DNA from: Roridomyces roridus
Taxonomy: Eukaryota; Basidiomycota; Agaricomycetes; Agaricales; Mycenaceae
Direction of reading: 5' to 3'
NCBI GenBank assembly: GCA_029378245.1
Contig: JARKIF010000011.1
Location: 1,116,001 to 1,180,000, forward strand
Length of the DNA: 64,000 bases
Below, in pieces: positions 21,971-32,483 of the stretch. The translations under genes and the position numbers were made by a program. How positions within the stretch are numbered: the stretch's first letter is position 1; the number at the start of each line of letters is the position of its first letter. Below the pieces are notes generated by a model. That model was not told the origin of the DNA, searched no databases, and saw only the letters and a program-made list of their open reading frames with translations.

Positions 21971-23671
21971 TGGAGCCGGCGGATTCGGATCCGACGACGC
22001 CCCCGTTCTAGTGGAAACAAACTGTTGCTGTCTCTCTGGCGTTACAGCTCCTTCACCCCGGCAGATCTGAACTAACTGCATAATCTGGTTCAGATCCCAA
22101 GCCTGCCCTAGTGGTACGGATGGTATCACCGGTGGAGAAGCTTGTATAAACTGGGGTTGAGGTTGGGCAGGCGGTGGTTGAACACCGCCTGTATTGACGA
22201 AGTTTTGCATGGGCAGGTTTGGTTGAGCAACCGGCTGGAACATGTAGGGCGAAGTAGGTTGAGACGGGCGGCTGAGATACTGGTTTCTTCCCATTAACAT
22301 CTGCTGCACCTTTTGGGATAGTATTTCGTCCTCTCTCGTATCATACAAGTGATCCATCCGATCATTCTCTTGATCAGGGTGGTCACCTGCTCCTCCTGGT
22401 CCTCCTAAATAGAACGCTTGTATCGACGTCCTTGTAGACGCCGCCGCGCTTTCTTTGGAAACCCCCTTGCGCCGCCAATATTCGTCGACTCTATGCATCC
22501 TACTCATGTTTTCTGGGAACCTGGGGAACATTCCGCCATTGCCCATTTTGAGCAACCCGTTGTCCAGAATGATCCACCCAAGTCTGATATACTCATCCTT
22601 GTGCGGACAGTTCCTAACCATGTGTGGCTCATTGCAAAAGAAACAAGGTCCTTGCTCCGGGCGTTGGCCATCTTCCCTCTGGCGGTTGTTATAACCGTCC
22701 TGCCTTCTATAACTCTCTTCCCGAGGCTGGCTCTGGTTCTCTTCTGGACGCTGTGCAGTTCCGTTCTGCGTCAGCTGCATATGTGGTGGGGCAGCCCGGA
22801 CATTCTGGTTCATCATACGGATAGAGTTCTCAAAGGAGGACTCCATACGTTTGAAAGAATCTTCCATTCGCTTTGCGCTCAAAGCGGCGGTGTCCTTCAT
22901 GGCAGCTATCTCACCAGCAAACGCCTCCATCCTATCATCAATCTCCGCCTTGAATCCCTTTTCTGGTTTCACAGACGTGGGAGTAATATAGGTAGGAGCC
23001 TGAATCTGCCTCGGTGGAGTCCCTCCGAGTAGACTCATTGCAGAGCGCCCAGACCAATTATCCGATATATGGTCAGCTATTTCGAACACCTGTTTATAGG
23101 GTAGCTTATCCCCTCTACGCGATCCCATCGGAAGAGCCGCCGGTTGGGGCCCAATCGAGGCCATAATCGCCTGATGGTTCATTATGGTTTCTATTTCCGA
23201 CGAGAACGACGTTTCGAAGACCTCGAGAATCATCTCCACGAGTTGCTTGTTCGTAACTTGAGCTGACCCGGAAAGAAGCTTTTCTGCCTCATTGACAAAT
23301 GCCATCTTGAACCGACGTACTTTCCCGAGTTCGGCGCGGGAAATCGGCCTGCTCTGTGCACAAATCTCTCTGAGTCGCGGTAGTGAACCTAGGTCCATAT
23401 CCTCTACTTCAGGATACAGTTCTAGAATCTCGCTTTTCCAGCTATCGTACGTCCCTGGGGCAGCGAACGAAGGCAGCATAGACCATTGTTCCCGCGTATT
23501 GGCGTTACCCAAATAGTCCACCATCAGCTTCTTCTTCTTCTCTTCGTCAATGATCCCCCCATTCTGAATCACCGTATCACAGTCTCTGATAAAAGACTTC
23601 AAACTTGAGGCCGTTTCTTCATCGAATCTAGGCCGGTTCTGGTCGTAAGACGCAGGTATTTTGAAAGACAT
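21962..23671 (-). CDS. Gypsy Gag
   Basis: The intact 569-residue frame starts at ATG (MSFKIPASYDQNRPRF). The N-terminal two thirds are helical capsid-like sequence, including a coiled-coil-like repeat of FKRMESSFENSIRM type. A zinc knuckle, CFFCNEPHMVRNC, has spacing CX2CX3HX4C, one residue shorter than the retroviral CX2CX4HX4C. The C-terminal part is Pro/Gln-rich. Gag would package the element RNA. It is the only structural gene of the element without a visible break. Confidence 0.8.
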   Translation of the reverse strand: MSFKIPASYDQNRPRFDEETASSLKSFIRDCDTVIQNGGIIDEEKKKKLMVDYLGNANTREQWSMLPSFAAPGTYDSWKSEILELYPEVEDMDLGSLPRLREICAQSRPISRAELGKVRRFKMAFVNEAEKLLSGSAQVTNKQLVEMILEVFETSFSSEIETIMNHQAIMASIGPQPAALPMGSRRGDKLPYKQVFEIADHISDNWSGRSAMSLLGGTPPRQIQAPTYITPTSVKPEKGFKAEIDDRMEAFAGEIAAMKDTAALSAKRMEDSFKRMESSFENSIRMMNQNVRAAPPHMQLTQNGTAQRPEENQSQPREESYRRQDGYNNRQREDGQRPEQGPCFFCNEPHMVRNCPHKDEYIRLGWIILDNGLLKMGNGGMFPRFPENMSRMHRVDEYWRRKGVSKESAAASTRTSIQAFYLGGPGGAGDHPDQENDRMDHLYDTREDEILSQKVQQMLMGRNQYLSRPSQPTSPYMFQPVAQPNLPMQNFVNTGGVQPPPAQPQPQFIQASPPVIPSVPLGQAWDLNQIMQLVQICRGEGAVTPERQQQFVSTRTGASSDPNPPAPKF

Positions 23672-24134
23672 TCTTGTGGTTGTTGTAAAGTTGCGGGGAG
23701 GTAAGATGCGTGTCGAAATAGACTCAGATGTGGTGTCCAGTTGCTCGGTATTCCCTTCGGTCCTAGATGGCCCTGCTTCGGGGTTTCCTTGCGTAGTAGA
23801 TGCACCAGAAGGTCTTGGTCTCGTAGATGTTCCCTTCTTTGTAGGGAAACGCGCGCTCTCAAGCGGTGCAACCAGAGTTGCCTTTGCAGCGAGAGAGGTT
23901 TTGGTCTGTCGACCGGTAGTAGCCGTCGTATGAGAACGATTCAGGCCTGCGTTTAACTGTCCCGGATCTCGAAGGAGATTCGGAAAGTCACCAGCGTTTT
24001 TGTTGTTGAGTTGACGTTCCTTGCCGTTAGGCGGAATAGCGAAAACTCGGATGTATTATTGGGAATGCCCCCAACAACGATAGGCCTTGGTTATAAAACC
24101 CAATTTAAGCTCCGAAGGTAGCTTAAAACTTCAC

Positions 24135-24152
24135 CCCTCGCGGTGGGCTCCA
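24135..24152 (-). other. primer-binding site candidate
   Basis: Two bases inside the 5' LTR the minus strand reads TGGAGCCCACCGCGAGGG. This is complementary to a tRNA ending CCCTCGCGGTGGGCTCCA. A U before the terminal CCA is the hallmark of tRNA-Cys, so a tRNA-Cys primer is inferred; it needs the host tRNA set to confirm. Confidence 0.55.
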
Positions 24153-24154
24153 GA

Positions 24155-25559
24155 TGACGAATGTGCTCTAAACCCAAGGGAGAAACCCAACACCACTGTA
24201 TCGTATACGGTGGTACACAGGAATAAGCAAGTAGCTTATTTAGATAACCAACACAGACACGAGCTCGTAGCGAGTGTATTCAATCGAGTGTTCAGACGAG
24301 TAAAAGTCCCAATACAGGTCCTTATACAGGTAGTAGGTTGTGGAGGGAGAAAGTAATAAGTTTATTCCGAAGGAAAGTGGTATTTCCAAGGGACGGGTTT
24401 TAGGTTCAGTCGAGACTGGAACAAGCAACCCTTTTGGTAGATTGTATAGCTTCTCAGCTGTAGTTGATAAGATTGATGTAGTAGGTGGGTTGGTGGTCAA
24501 ACACCGATCGTATTCCTTATTCCGAAACCTCGCAACTCGATTCTACTCTTCTTCCCGACTGGTACTGAGATTCCCTAGCCAAATACGACGATGTTCCAAC
24601 GACTTGACTTGACTGATTGCTTAATAGATTCTTGATTGAGGCGAGTACGACGATTTGGTTTCAACGATGACGACGATTCCGATTCAAAATAATATGATTC
24701 CAACTAGTACAAACTTTAAGAAGCCACTATCCAACACAGTGCACCTCGAAAGCCCAAGCACAACCCTTTAGAGACGCTAATGCGTACAACAGACGGGGGT
24801 GATTGTTCTGCCTCCAAGGGAACACTCTACCTAGTTATATACAAGTCCGGCAATCTAATAAATAATACAGGAATGCGATCCTCGCAACGCAATTAGGGTA
24901 TCCTTGCTATTTCATTGGTCTACAGGTTGGATGGCGCCATCCTCGCACCATCCCAAGCTCAGTCAGCCGTCGATCCATCATGTTTCAGGTTGGTAAGGCT
25001 GATGCCAAGGGTCGGAAGTCGAGTTCCATTATTCCCATCTTCCGTCTTCTGCGCTATCGTTCCAGGACCGGATAGTACTGGTCCGTAGCTTTAATTCGAT
25101 ACCCATATCTTGGGTATCCCGTCATTAAAGACACTATTCCGAAGCTCGCAAGTAGTGATTCCAGAGTGCTCCCGTGTTCCGATATCACGGACCAGGCACA
25201 CGGTCTTCCGGCGCCATCGTTCCGGTTGGTAAAGACTCCAACTGAGGCCTCGATCGTGATCGATGACTCAACCATCCGCTTATTCCCTTGTAACCATCGG
25301 ATTGAACCAGAGCTCAACGACTTGGTTATAAGATATTCCCATTGGTAAGAGGACTAGCACGAACTCCTACGTGTTTCGGAGTGGGTCCGTCGGTCATCTT
25401 AGGTTCCCCTTCGACCCGTACAGTACACCATGCATCGTAATCCTACTAGCTGCCTCTGGGCTCAGCACTAGCGCTCTCGTGAGATGATACCACTGTTGGT
25501 TATAAGAGAAATCGCGAAATTTCACGTATTCCTAGCGTGTTCATTTTGCAGGCGTATCA
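24155..25559 (-). repeat. 5' LTR of the giant Gypsy element
   Basis: The 1,405-bp LTR has TG...CA ends (TGACGAATG ... GGCGTATCA on the plus strand). It matches the solo LTR at 7978-9399 with only scattered substitutions plus a 17-bp gap near 25288. It would hold the promoter and polyadenylation signals of the element. No clear TATA box was chosen. Confidence 0.9.
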
Positions 25560-25724
25560 TCGCTACCTTGTAGATGGTACTAGTACGTCACTTGGACGCA
25601 TCTATAGCCTATTCGAAACACCCTACTAGGGAACAGTCGGCCGTACCGTAAGTCCAGTCCATAACCACGCCTACTACATCGTGTTATTTCGGGAACATGA
25701 TATAATGGATCAGTCCCGTTCTCC

Positions 25725-25885
25725 GTACCAGTCCATACGCCTAGGGTACCAGTCTCTTCTCCGTACCAGTCTCTTCTCCGTACCAGTCTCTTCTCTCTAC
25801 TAGTCCCTTCCCCCCTACTAGTCTCTTCTCCGTACCAGTCCATGCACCCTGGGCGACCAGTCCTCTCTCCGTACCAGTCTTTTAC
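25725..25885 (+). repeat. short tandem array of CCAGTCTCTTCTCCGTA-like units
   Basis: About eight to nine imperfect units of 17 nt (CCGTACCAGTCTCTTCT, with CTAC/CCAT variants) stand in tandem directly right of the Gypsy LTR flank. No gene overlaps them convincingly. Confidence 0.75.
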
Positions 25886-26735
25886 GTAGGCGTACGACCA
25901 CAGTCCGAGGCGCTTGCTTCGCAAGTGGCCGAGGCCAGGGAGATATAAGAATAGCACAATACGGACCAGTCCGCTGAGACACACTCTCCAACCCGCCTTG
26001 CCACTAGGATCTCGTCTCTTTGACGATGCTCTCGCCTATTCCCTTACGGTCTAACTAAACTTACGCCTTCATATAGGAATGCCACTCGAAACGCGAAAGC
26101 TCTGTCGTCCTCACCTCTCAGAGACAGAAACCAACTCAGACACTAGGCTTAGCTGGTTCGAGAAACCATATCTTCTCTACTCGGGACGTTGGCACACGCA
26201 TGGCCTACGTCGTGAGGGGACGTGCGCCGTCGCAGATATCAAAGGTTATAATGAAAGCAAGCTAGCTTGAACACACGAGATGCGAACTCTGGAGAGCGCG
26301 GGTGGCGTAAATGACGGAAACACGGTCGAGATTCAAGAGTGACGGTGGTAGCGTAGACAAACGATTGTCGATAGAGAAAGAAAGCGCTAGATCACAAGTA
26401 GTCAGGCTCACGCCTATACGTCGTGGGAGGTGTGCGTACGATAAAAACAGTTCGCGAGGGACCTAGATACGCGATGCTTCAAAAAGGTGTCAGAGAAAAG
26501 GTGAGCTAACCGTCCGACTACAGACGAATGTAGCCGCACGCACCGGTGGCGAGGTTTGAATGCCTATATGGACCTGCGAGCGAGACAAGGCCATCGTGAG
26601 CAAACCGTGAGCACGACGAGTCCCAGAGTAAAAGCAACGTACCTACCTGCCGCCTAGTACGCCGGGGCACGCGGGGCGTCGGGGAGTCTAGAGTGCGTCG
26701 AGAAGCAAGTGGAAGGCGAAGCTGATCCTGGGCAT
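25886..26735. other. no gene seen
   Basis: AT/CG-balanced sequence with TACG/CGTA words and no supported exon, RNA gene or repeat. Confidence 0.5.
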
Positions 26736-27294
26736 CTACTCAGTCGTGTCATCCCAGACGGCGAGCTGTGGGGTACTCAACAGGCTAGGGGTGGGCCGGT
26801 CAAGGCAGCCGTGCACGCGCTGCAGCATCGCAGCGATGGCGGCGTCTGCTCCATCGGAGGAAGCGCCGACGCGTCTCCAGTCGTAGTGGCCGGGGGCGGG
26901 CTCCGTACCCGACGGGACGGTCTTGCCCAGCGCGTTGAGGCGGGGCTTGTAGTCTTGCCTGCTAGAAAGAGCCTCCTCACGTTCTTGAAGTCGAAGCTGT
27001 GGGCGCGACTCCGCGTTAGATGATGTCGGAGGCGTGTAACAGCGACGCCAGAACGTACCTCGTAAAGCGATTAGACCAGACTTGGCTCGCAATCGTGCAT
27101 TCATGGTCGTCGTATAGGATCCACTCGGCCTCCGCCACCGACTTATCCTTGAGCAATGCGAAGACAAAGAAGAGGGCGATCTGTTTGCTGCCATCGCCTT
27201 TGGGCTCTACGCGGCCAGCATCGTTGTGGTCAACATCGTTGCTGTCATATTCGCCTTCGGCGTCGGCGTCAGTGAGGTCGCCGGTCCACGACAT
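26736..27294 (-). CDS. small hypothetical protein
   Basis: Two exons (27294-27059 and 26958-26736) give 152 residues. The intron has a GTACGT donor and a TTTCTAGCAG acceptor, and this choice keeps the exon-2 frame with strong third-position C/G use. The N-terminus is acidic (MSWTGDLTDADAEGEYDSND), followed by ALLKDKSVAEAEWILYDD, then a Gly/Pro-containing tail (EPAPGHYDWRRVGA). No signal peptide or membrane segment. The gene lies 313 bp downstream of the AIM9-like gene on the same strand. The family is not recognised. Confidence 0.5.
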
Positions 27295-27606
27295 AGCGAG
27301 AGGAGGCTCGAACGGTCGGGCGAGTGAAGAGGGTGTGGGTAGGAAGGAGAAAAAAGTCGTCGAAGTAGTGGATGCTTTGGTATCACCAAGCCGATCCCGT
27401 TCCCATGGCGTCCTGCACAGCTTCGGCAGCCCACCCGGCCGGGCCACGGCCCAAGTGCCGATCTCGGCACGGCGGCATGTAACACACTGCGCGGCCCTCC
27501 TCTGCAAGGCGTTTCCTGCAGCTACAGTTGGACGAATGAGGCCGACCGGCCCATATATACAATTTACAGATGAGACAGAGCAGCACGAAACATCTAGCAC
27601 GCGTCG

Positions 27607-29463
27607 TTACATATACATATCCTCGTCCATGTCGTCCCACGGCCAGTGACCCATAATCTCCTCCCGCTCCTTCGCCGACTGAGCCCCCGCCAACGCTTCC
27701 TCCTTGCACTCCTTGAAGAAAGACACGGCACGCTCGTAGTCCTCAACCAGTACCCAGCCCTCCTCCCCGACGTCGCGCATAGACTGTAAGCGCTCGAAGC
27801 CCCCGGTCGCTACGCTCAGCTCTTTATCCAGCACCGCCGTCTCGTCCAAGTCCTTGGCGTCGAACTCGAGGGGACACGGCACGCCTCCACCCGTAAGCCC
27901 CTTCCACTTGTTCGTGGCTTGGATAAGCGCAGCCTTCAGGTCGGAAGTCTCGCCCTCCCACGGGCCACCAGCGTATAGGAAGAGTCGCCTACGGAGCGCG
28001 TACAGGCGGTCGGTAAAGGCGGCGTAGTGGAGCTGGTTGCACTCCCTCGCGTTGGTGACGTAGAGATAGTGAACGAGGCGACAACGGTAGTGATACTCCT
28101 CGCGGGCTCGCCGATCTTCGCTCATCTTGTCGAGGTTCTCCGGTCGAGAGGGCGGCGCCATGGACTGCGACTCGCCATCTGCGTAGTACTGGAGGCGTTC
28201 GGGAATGCCGGCGAGGAGAAACATGGGCAGAATAGAGGTATGTTGCCAGTCAAATACGCTGGTGATTTTGCAGTCGGAGCCGGGCGACCATGACACGAAG
28301 ATGTTGTTCGGCTGTAAGTCTGGATGGCGGATGTAGAACTGACTTAAAGCGGGGTCGCTAGGAACGAGCGACGACGTGATGCTGAGGTACCGCTCCAAGT
28401 TCTCGATGTGGTCCGACGGCGACTGCTGCTGGTACTTATAACTGGGCCTCCTTTCGCGCCGCAGCGGCAGGAGCGGTTGTCCGGAGCGCTTTAGGTAGGC
28501 GATCTCCTTCTGCGCCGCTGCTGCGAGAGCTGCTTCAGCGCTATGGTCTATAGATACCGGTTAGTTCGAGGGCGTAATAATAAAGAGGCGGAGAGTGGCA
28601 TACATGGTCCTCGATTTACGTCGAGCCCTGCCCGTTTGCCATACCACAACGCCAGCTTCGTGTCCGGGCCGACGCAGAAACGCTTGTCCTCCAGAGGCAC
28701 GCCCAGCCCTGGGGCGACCTTCTCGAGGTCTTCGGTGAAGTATAGGCTCCCGCCAGCGGGGAATGGCTGAGCCATCATGCGTGCCTCGATCTGAGTGAGC
28801 TGGCGGATGACGGAGATGACTTCCTCGTCCCCGAGGCTAGACCAGACCTCGCTAAGCTTTGGGCCGTGAACGAACTCCATAAGAATATACGGGGTTCCAG
28901 CGACGTTGTCCGAGTCGGCCGAGTACCCGTATATCTCAGGGACGGGGATCCCGCAGGACCGCTGGTAGTCGATAGTGGCCACCTCGCTGGCGACGGCGTA
29001 GTAGACAGGGACCGTCATGGGGTAGGGAACCCGGGCGATCACCTGCCGACCATCGTGCAGAGCGACGACGAAGGTGCGGTTGAACCCGCCCTCAGCGAGC
29101 TTGGAGATGCTGACGACATCCGCAGGACTTTGATGCACAGACTCGGCTGCAAGTCGACACAGCCCGTCGACATCGAAGGCGACCCTCCGCTCCTTGTGGC
29201 GAAGAGCGTCGTTGTAACTTAACGATAGAGATGACAGGTCAGATATCTATGCGCTAGGAGAACGCTTATGAGACTTACACCCAACGCCCAGAAGTGTAGT
29301 CGTAGAGGTCGTTTGGAGACTCGGTCATAGAGCAAAATGCGCGACGTGGCAGCGGACGGGTGGTGGAGATAGAACTCCGGAAGGAAGAGAGTAACGGTCG
29401 CGGAGAAGCGGGAGCTTTGAGCTTGTTGAAGACGACGGAGCTCGCCCTCCCAAGGCGAAGCAT
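27607..29463 (-). CDS. AIM9-like APH-family (kinase-fold) mitochondrial protein
   Basis: Three exons (29463-29279, 29217-28604, 28547-27607) encode 579 residues. The first ~45 residues (MLRLGRASSVVFNKLKAP, then Ser/Arg-rich) resemble a mitochondrial presequence. Then come LYDYTSGRWVYNDALRHKER, the glycine-rich loop EGGFNRTF, the lysine-less VIARVPYP strand, MEFVHGPKLSEVW (hinge), HPDLQPNN (catalytic loop) and VFDWQHTS (metal-binding Asp). This order is that of the aminoglycoside phosphotransferase superfamily in the Agaricomycete group annotated as AIM9 (altered inheritance of mitochondria 9). The substrate is unknown. The C-terminus ends in the acidic DDMDEDMYM. The start at 29463 is preferred over upstream non-ATG codons because it gives the presequence. 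Confidence 0.85.
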
Positions 29464-29793
29464 GCCAAAGTAGGCTGAGGTGAGGTCGCGGTGGGGGAAA
29501 AGAAGGCAAGCAGCAACCAATCAGGATGGCCCTCTTATAAGCGAAAAGGTTCACACAGCCTTTTCCGTAGCGGGCCGGGCCGCCGACATCCACAGCCTCA
29601 AATTACATCGAGCGCATTAGGCGACCAACGAAAATTATTCCTTCACGCCACAAGCCAGGTTTTCAACCACCGTGACAGCGTTTGGAGGTTACCTTCAAAC
29701 AACGATTGAGAGACAAGCGAGATACAATTTACATATTCGACGTAATCAACAAACGGCATTTGCGCGCGAGCGGTGTGTACATGGGGAGGACAA
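29464..29793. other. AIM9-like upstream region and spacer
   Basis: Holds the promoter of the AIM9-like gene and the 3' flank of the gene at 29794. No exon is supported. Confidence 0.5.
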
Positions 29794-30156
29794 CTAAGCA
29801 CCCTGAACTCCCTCGTGAGCCTTGTTGAGAGCGGCCTCGACGTCGGCCTTGTCTCCGTCCTTGGGGACCAACACGTCCGCCATGACGTCGTGCGTGCCGT
29901 GCTCCGCCTTCGAGCGCCAATTCTTGATAGTAGAGGGGATCTTGTTGCCGGCGTTCGCCTGCATTTGGAACTTGTGGTAGACGGTGCCCTCGATCTCCAT
30001 CTCCCCGTCGTAGTCATAGCGCACACCGTGCTTCTCCTGGTCGCCCGAGTCGCGGGGCCAGGCAGTGGATCCGCGGGTGACGGTTGGGTTCAAGAACTTC
30101 TTCCAACCATGACTGTTGACAACGGCATCGGTGACACCGGCGAGGAAGCGCTGCAT
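29794..30156 (-). CDS. small conserved-looking hypothetical protein
   Basis: A single 120-residue frame with ATG at 30156: MQRFLAGVTDAVVNSHGWKK, a Tyr/Glu-rich middle (YDYDGEMEIEGTVYHKFQMQ) and a charged helical end (DKADVEAALNKAHEG). Codon use is coding-like. There is no signal peptide. A TAG directly before the ATG resembles an acceptor, so an upstream exon cannot be excluded. The family is not recognised. Confidence 0.55.
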   Translation of the reverse strand: MQRFLAGVTDAVVNSHGWKKFLNPTVTRGSTAWPRDSGDQEKHGVRYDYDGEMEIEGTVYHKFQMQANAGNKIPSTIKNWRSKAEHGTHDVMADVLVPKDGDKADVEAALNKAHEGVQGA

Positions 30157-31445
30157 CTACGGTCGACGTTAGCGATCATCTCGAGACCAGCACGGAACGG
30201 GTCAATCGCAGGGCAGGGCGTACGTTAAGTTCAGAGTAAGACTACTGGTGATAAAACGACCTAAGTGCACAAGCGTTAGCCAACACTGGCTCGTAATTGA
30301 TATGGAGTTGCGAGCACGTACGATTGGGATGAGTAAGTCTCTGTCGAATGCCGACTGCCTCTCTCCCTTCGAAAGGAGGAGCATTTATACCGTTCAGAGT
30401 CCAAGCCATGACGCTGCGTTGGAGATATTTCCAGCGAGGTGGCCTTCTCCCTGACGTCTCTGCGTAGACCTGCTGACCTCGAAGTTGGAAGGCCAAGGAC
30501 GAGAACGAGAGATAGGGAGAACTTCGGCGGGAGAAACGGCTCCAAAGATCCCCATGTTGCATCCCATTCTGTCAATGAGAAGCGCGCGACGAAGCAAGAT
30601 GCAACTGGTCGCGAATTCAACGATGTTCTGTCCAGGCGTCAGGTGAGCCTGCCAGGGCTTTCTAGGAATAGTCGCCCGGCGAGAAGGAGCAAGGCCACGA
30701 TCCACCGGAATTGTCGTATAGCCGAAGGTCAGATGCTTTAGGCCAAAAATTCGCAACAGCTTCAGTCACCAGGTGTCCCGCCGTGCCGCTACGTTGATCG
30801 TCAAATGGTTCATAGGCCTACGCGTCGTCAGTTGCGCGCCCGCCCCGTTTCGAGCAAGCAGCGCTTCACTTGGGCTCGGTGTGGTCTATTATCTCTTATG
30901 ACAGACGCAGCAGTGCGACAAGTTGGCAGAAGGCTGTGCCCAGTTGTTGACAAGCGTTATCAAGCGCTGCCGAGCTTCGGCAGAAACTCATGCAGAAGCT
31001 CGGCCGGCAGCTCGGCCACGGCCGCAGCTAGAAGCACCGGCATGAGTTCAGGGAGAAGCTCGAACAGAAGATCTGATGGGAACCAACTCTCTGATGCAAC
31101 CATCACGAGGCCGTGCAAGGTCCGATGGAATTCCGACTTGGGGCTTCCACCACGCAGCTGACCGAGTTGCGACATGGCTGTGGGATGCGGCGCACCACTC
31201 AGCGGCCTGTGATGTTCCCAGTAGTTGAGCGATGATCGCCGATCAAGGTGACCAAAGACCGGTTTGGCTTCGTATAAATTTGGGCATTCCTGGCTCTACA
31301 GAGAATTCAACGGCGTCGAGGTTTTTGGAATTCAGATTCCTCATGAAATAGTCCAGCGTGCGACCACGATTATGGACAAAACAAGATACTTATGAGGAAC
31401 AAGAAGAACATGGTCAACGCACGAATACCAATGTAAACGTTCCAC
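30157..31445. other. no gene seen
   Basis: Contains a Leu/Glu-codon repetitive patch (AGAAGCTCGGCCGGCAGCTC-type repeats, about 30970-31080), but no gene with signals that I can support. Confidence 0.45.
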
Positions 31446-32483
31446 TCATGCGCCCGACTTGATTTCGTCAGGATCCATGGTGAAATAATACTGGGCTCCT
31501 GGGGGAGAGTCACTGTGAGACTCCAAGCTGGAGAAACAAGGTCTAGACCTGCGATCAACTTTCCCAACGCGCCTCGCATCGAGAAACTCGTCCACAGCCG
31601 CCCACAAATCCCGGCGCCCTGCTGCGCCGGCAAACCACGATCGAAGCTGGTCCTTCTGCCTAACGAGGACAAAACGGTCATCGTCTGCGGCAGGATGAGG
31701 CGGAAAGACCCGGAGGTCGTCGTCGTCCCACGTCTCAGCCACCAAGACAAGACATTTCAGACGACGGTCTGCGAGGATCTGGCGGTGGAGCACTGACTGG
31801 AAGCCCAGGATGTTGAACGCCAAATGTGTTAGATGGGGAAGCAGGAGGAGGTTCTCGTGGATGTAGGCTCCGACGTGGTTTCCTCCCTCGCGCAACAGGT
31901 GGAGGTGCGTTATGGTGCGGAATCCGGGTAAGGTGATATCGAGCGTCCCGTCCGCACGCTCCTACAAACAGAGGCGGCGAAGACGTTCGAGCCGGTTGAG
32001 AGCGGATTTGATTGGGGAACAATCTGCGAGGGCAGCGAGGTAGAGATCCGTTACGCGTGGGGTGGCGTCGATGACCCTCATGAGCGACACTATGTCCCAG
32101 TCCTTGGCAAATAGATGGGTGACGCAGGATCGGAGAAGAGGTTCTGAGCCCTCTTCAATCTTTGTGAGAAGCTGGGTTTTTTGCCTGGAGGGGAAGCCCT
32201 CAGGTTGGTGGATCCATCGAATATGGTTGTAGGGCGAGACGAGGATGACGCGATATAGGAAGGGCTCTTCCCTGACGAGGGCGTGAGTGCAAGTAGATGG
32301 GCTGAAGAAGGTATTAGGATATACCAGTGTTTGACGCGCGATGCCACCCGCATTTGAGTGGGAATCTCAGTTGGATGCGAGAAGGCACTGGCAGCCATCT
32401 CGACTCTCGAAGCTCAGACGCTCTAGCTCAGGAGGAAGACGGGGAGCGAGGTCAGTGCACTAATTGGACTCGTCGGTGGGCAT
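31446..32483 (-). pseudogene. F-box-like protein pseudogene
   Basis: The reading follows the mushroom F-box-like family: an N-terminus MPTDESN, the F-box core LPPELERLSFE, then AFSHPTEIPTQMRVASRVKHW, a 53-nt intron (GTATAT ... GTCAG), EEPFLYRVILVS, leucine-rich strands (VTDLYLAALAD, ITHLHLLREGG, LLLLPHLTHLAF) and a tail with a WDDDDLRVF motif. Three lesions are visible: an in-frame TAG seven codons from the start, a 7-nt repeat (AGTCGAG) that breaks the frame after LSFE, and an in-frame TAG after RLRRLCL. The first and last could be natural ends of shorter proteins, but together they indicate decay. F-box proteins act as SCF ubiquitin-ligase adaptors. Confidence 0.65.

Larger units (their letters stand above)
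9781..25559 (-). mobile_element. giant Ty3/Gypsy retrotransposon with antisense cargo genes
   Basis: Read on the minus strand the order is 5' LTR (25559-24155), PBS (24152-24135), gag (23671-21962), protease, RT/RNase H, integrase with an acidic tail (to 16567), about 6.7 kb holding four genes in the opposite orientation, a polypurine tract (9812-9800) and the first 19 nt of a 3' LTR (9799-9781). The protease-RT-RNaseH-integrase order defines Ty3/Gypsy (Metaviridae-type fungal element). The internal region is about 14.4 kb against the 5-6 kb usual for the group. The element is dead or trans-dependent: pol has several frame breaks and one in-frame stop, and the 3' LTR is almost gone. Confidence 0.75.

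Noticed and set aside
25725..25885. CRISPR-like array
   Set aside because: Units are head-to-tail without spacers, in a eukaryotic genome; it is a minisatellite.
30805..31161. Plus-strand gene in the GC-rich patch
   Set aside because: The frame comes from a simple AAGCTCGGC-type repeat; no signals support transcription or translation.
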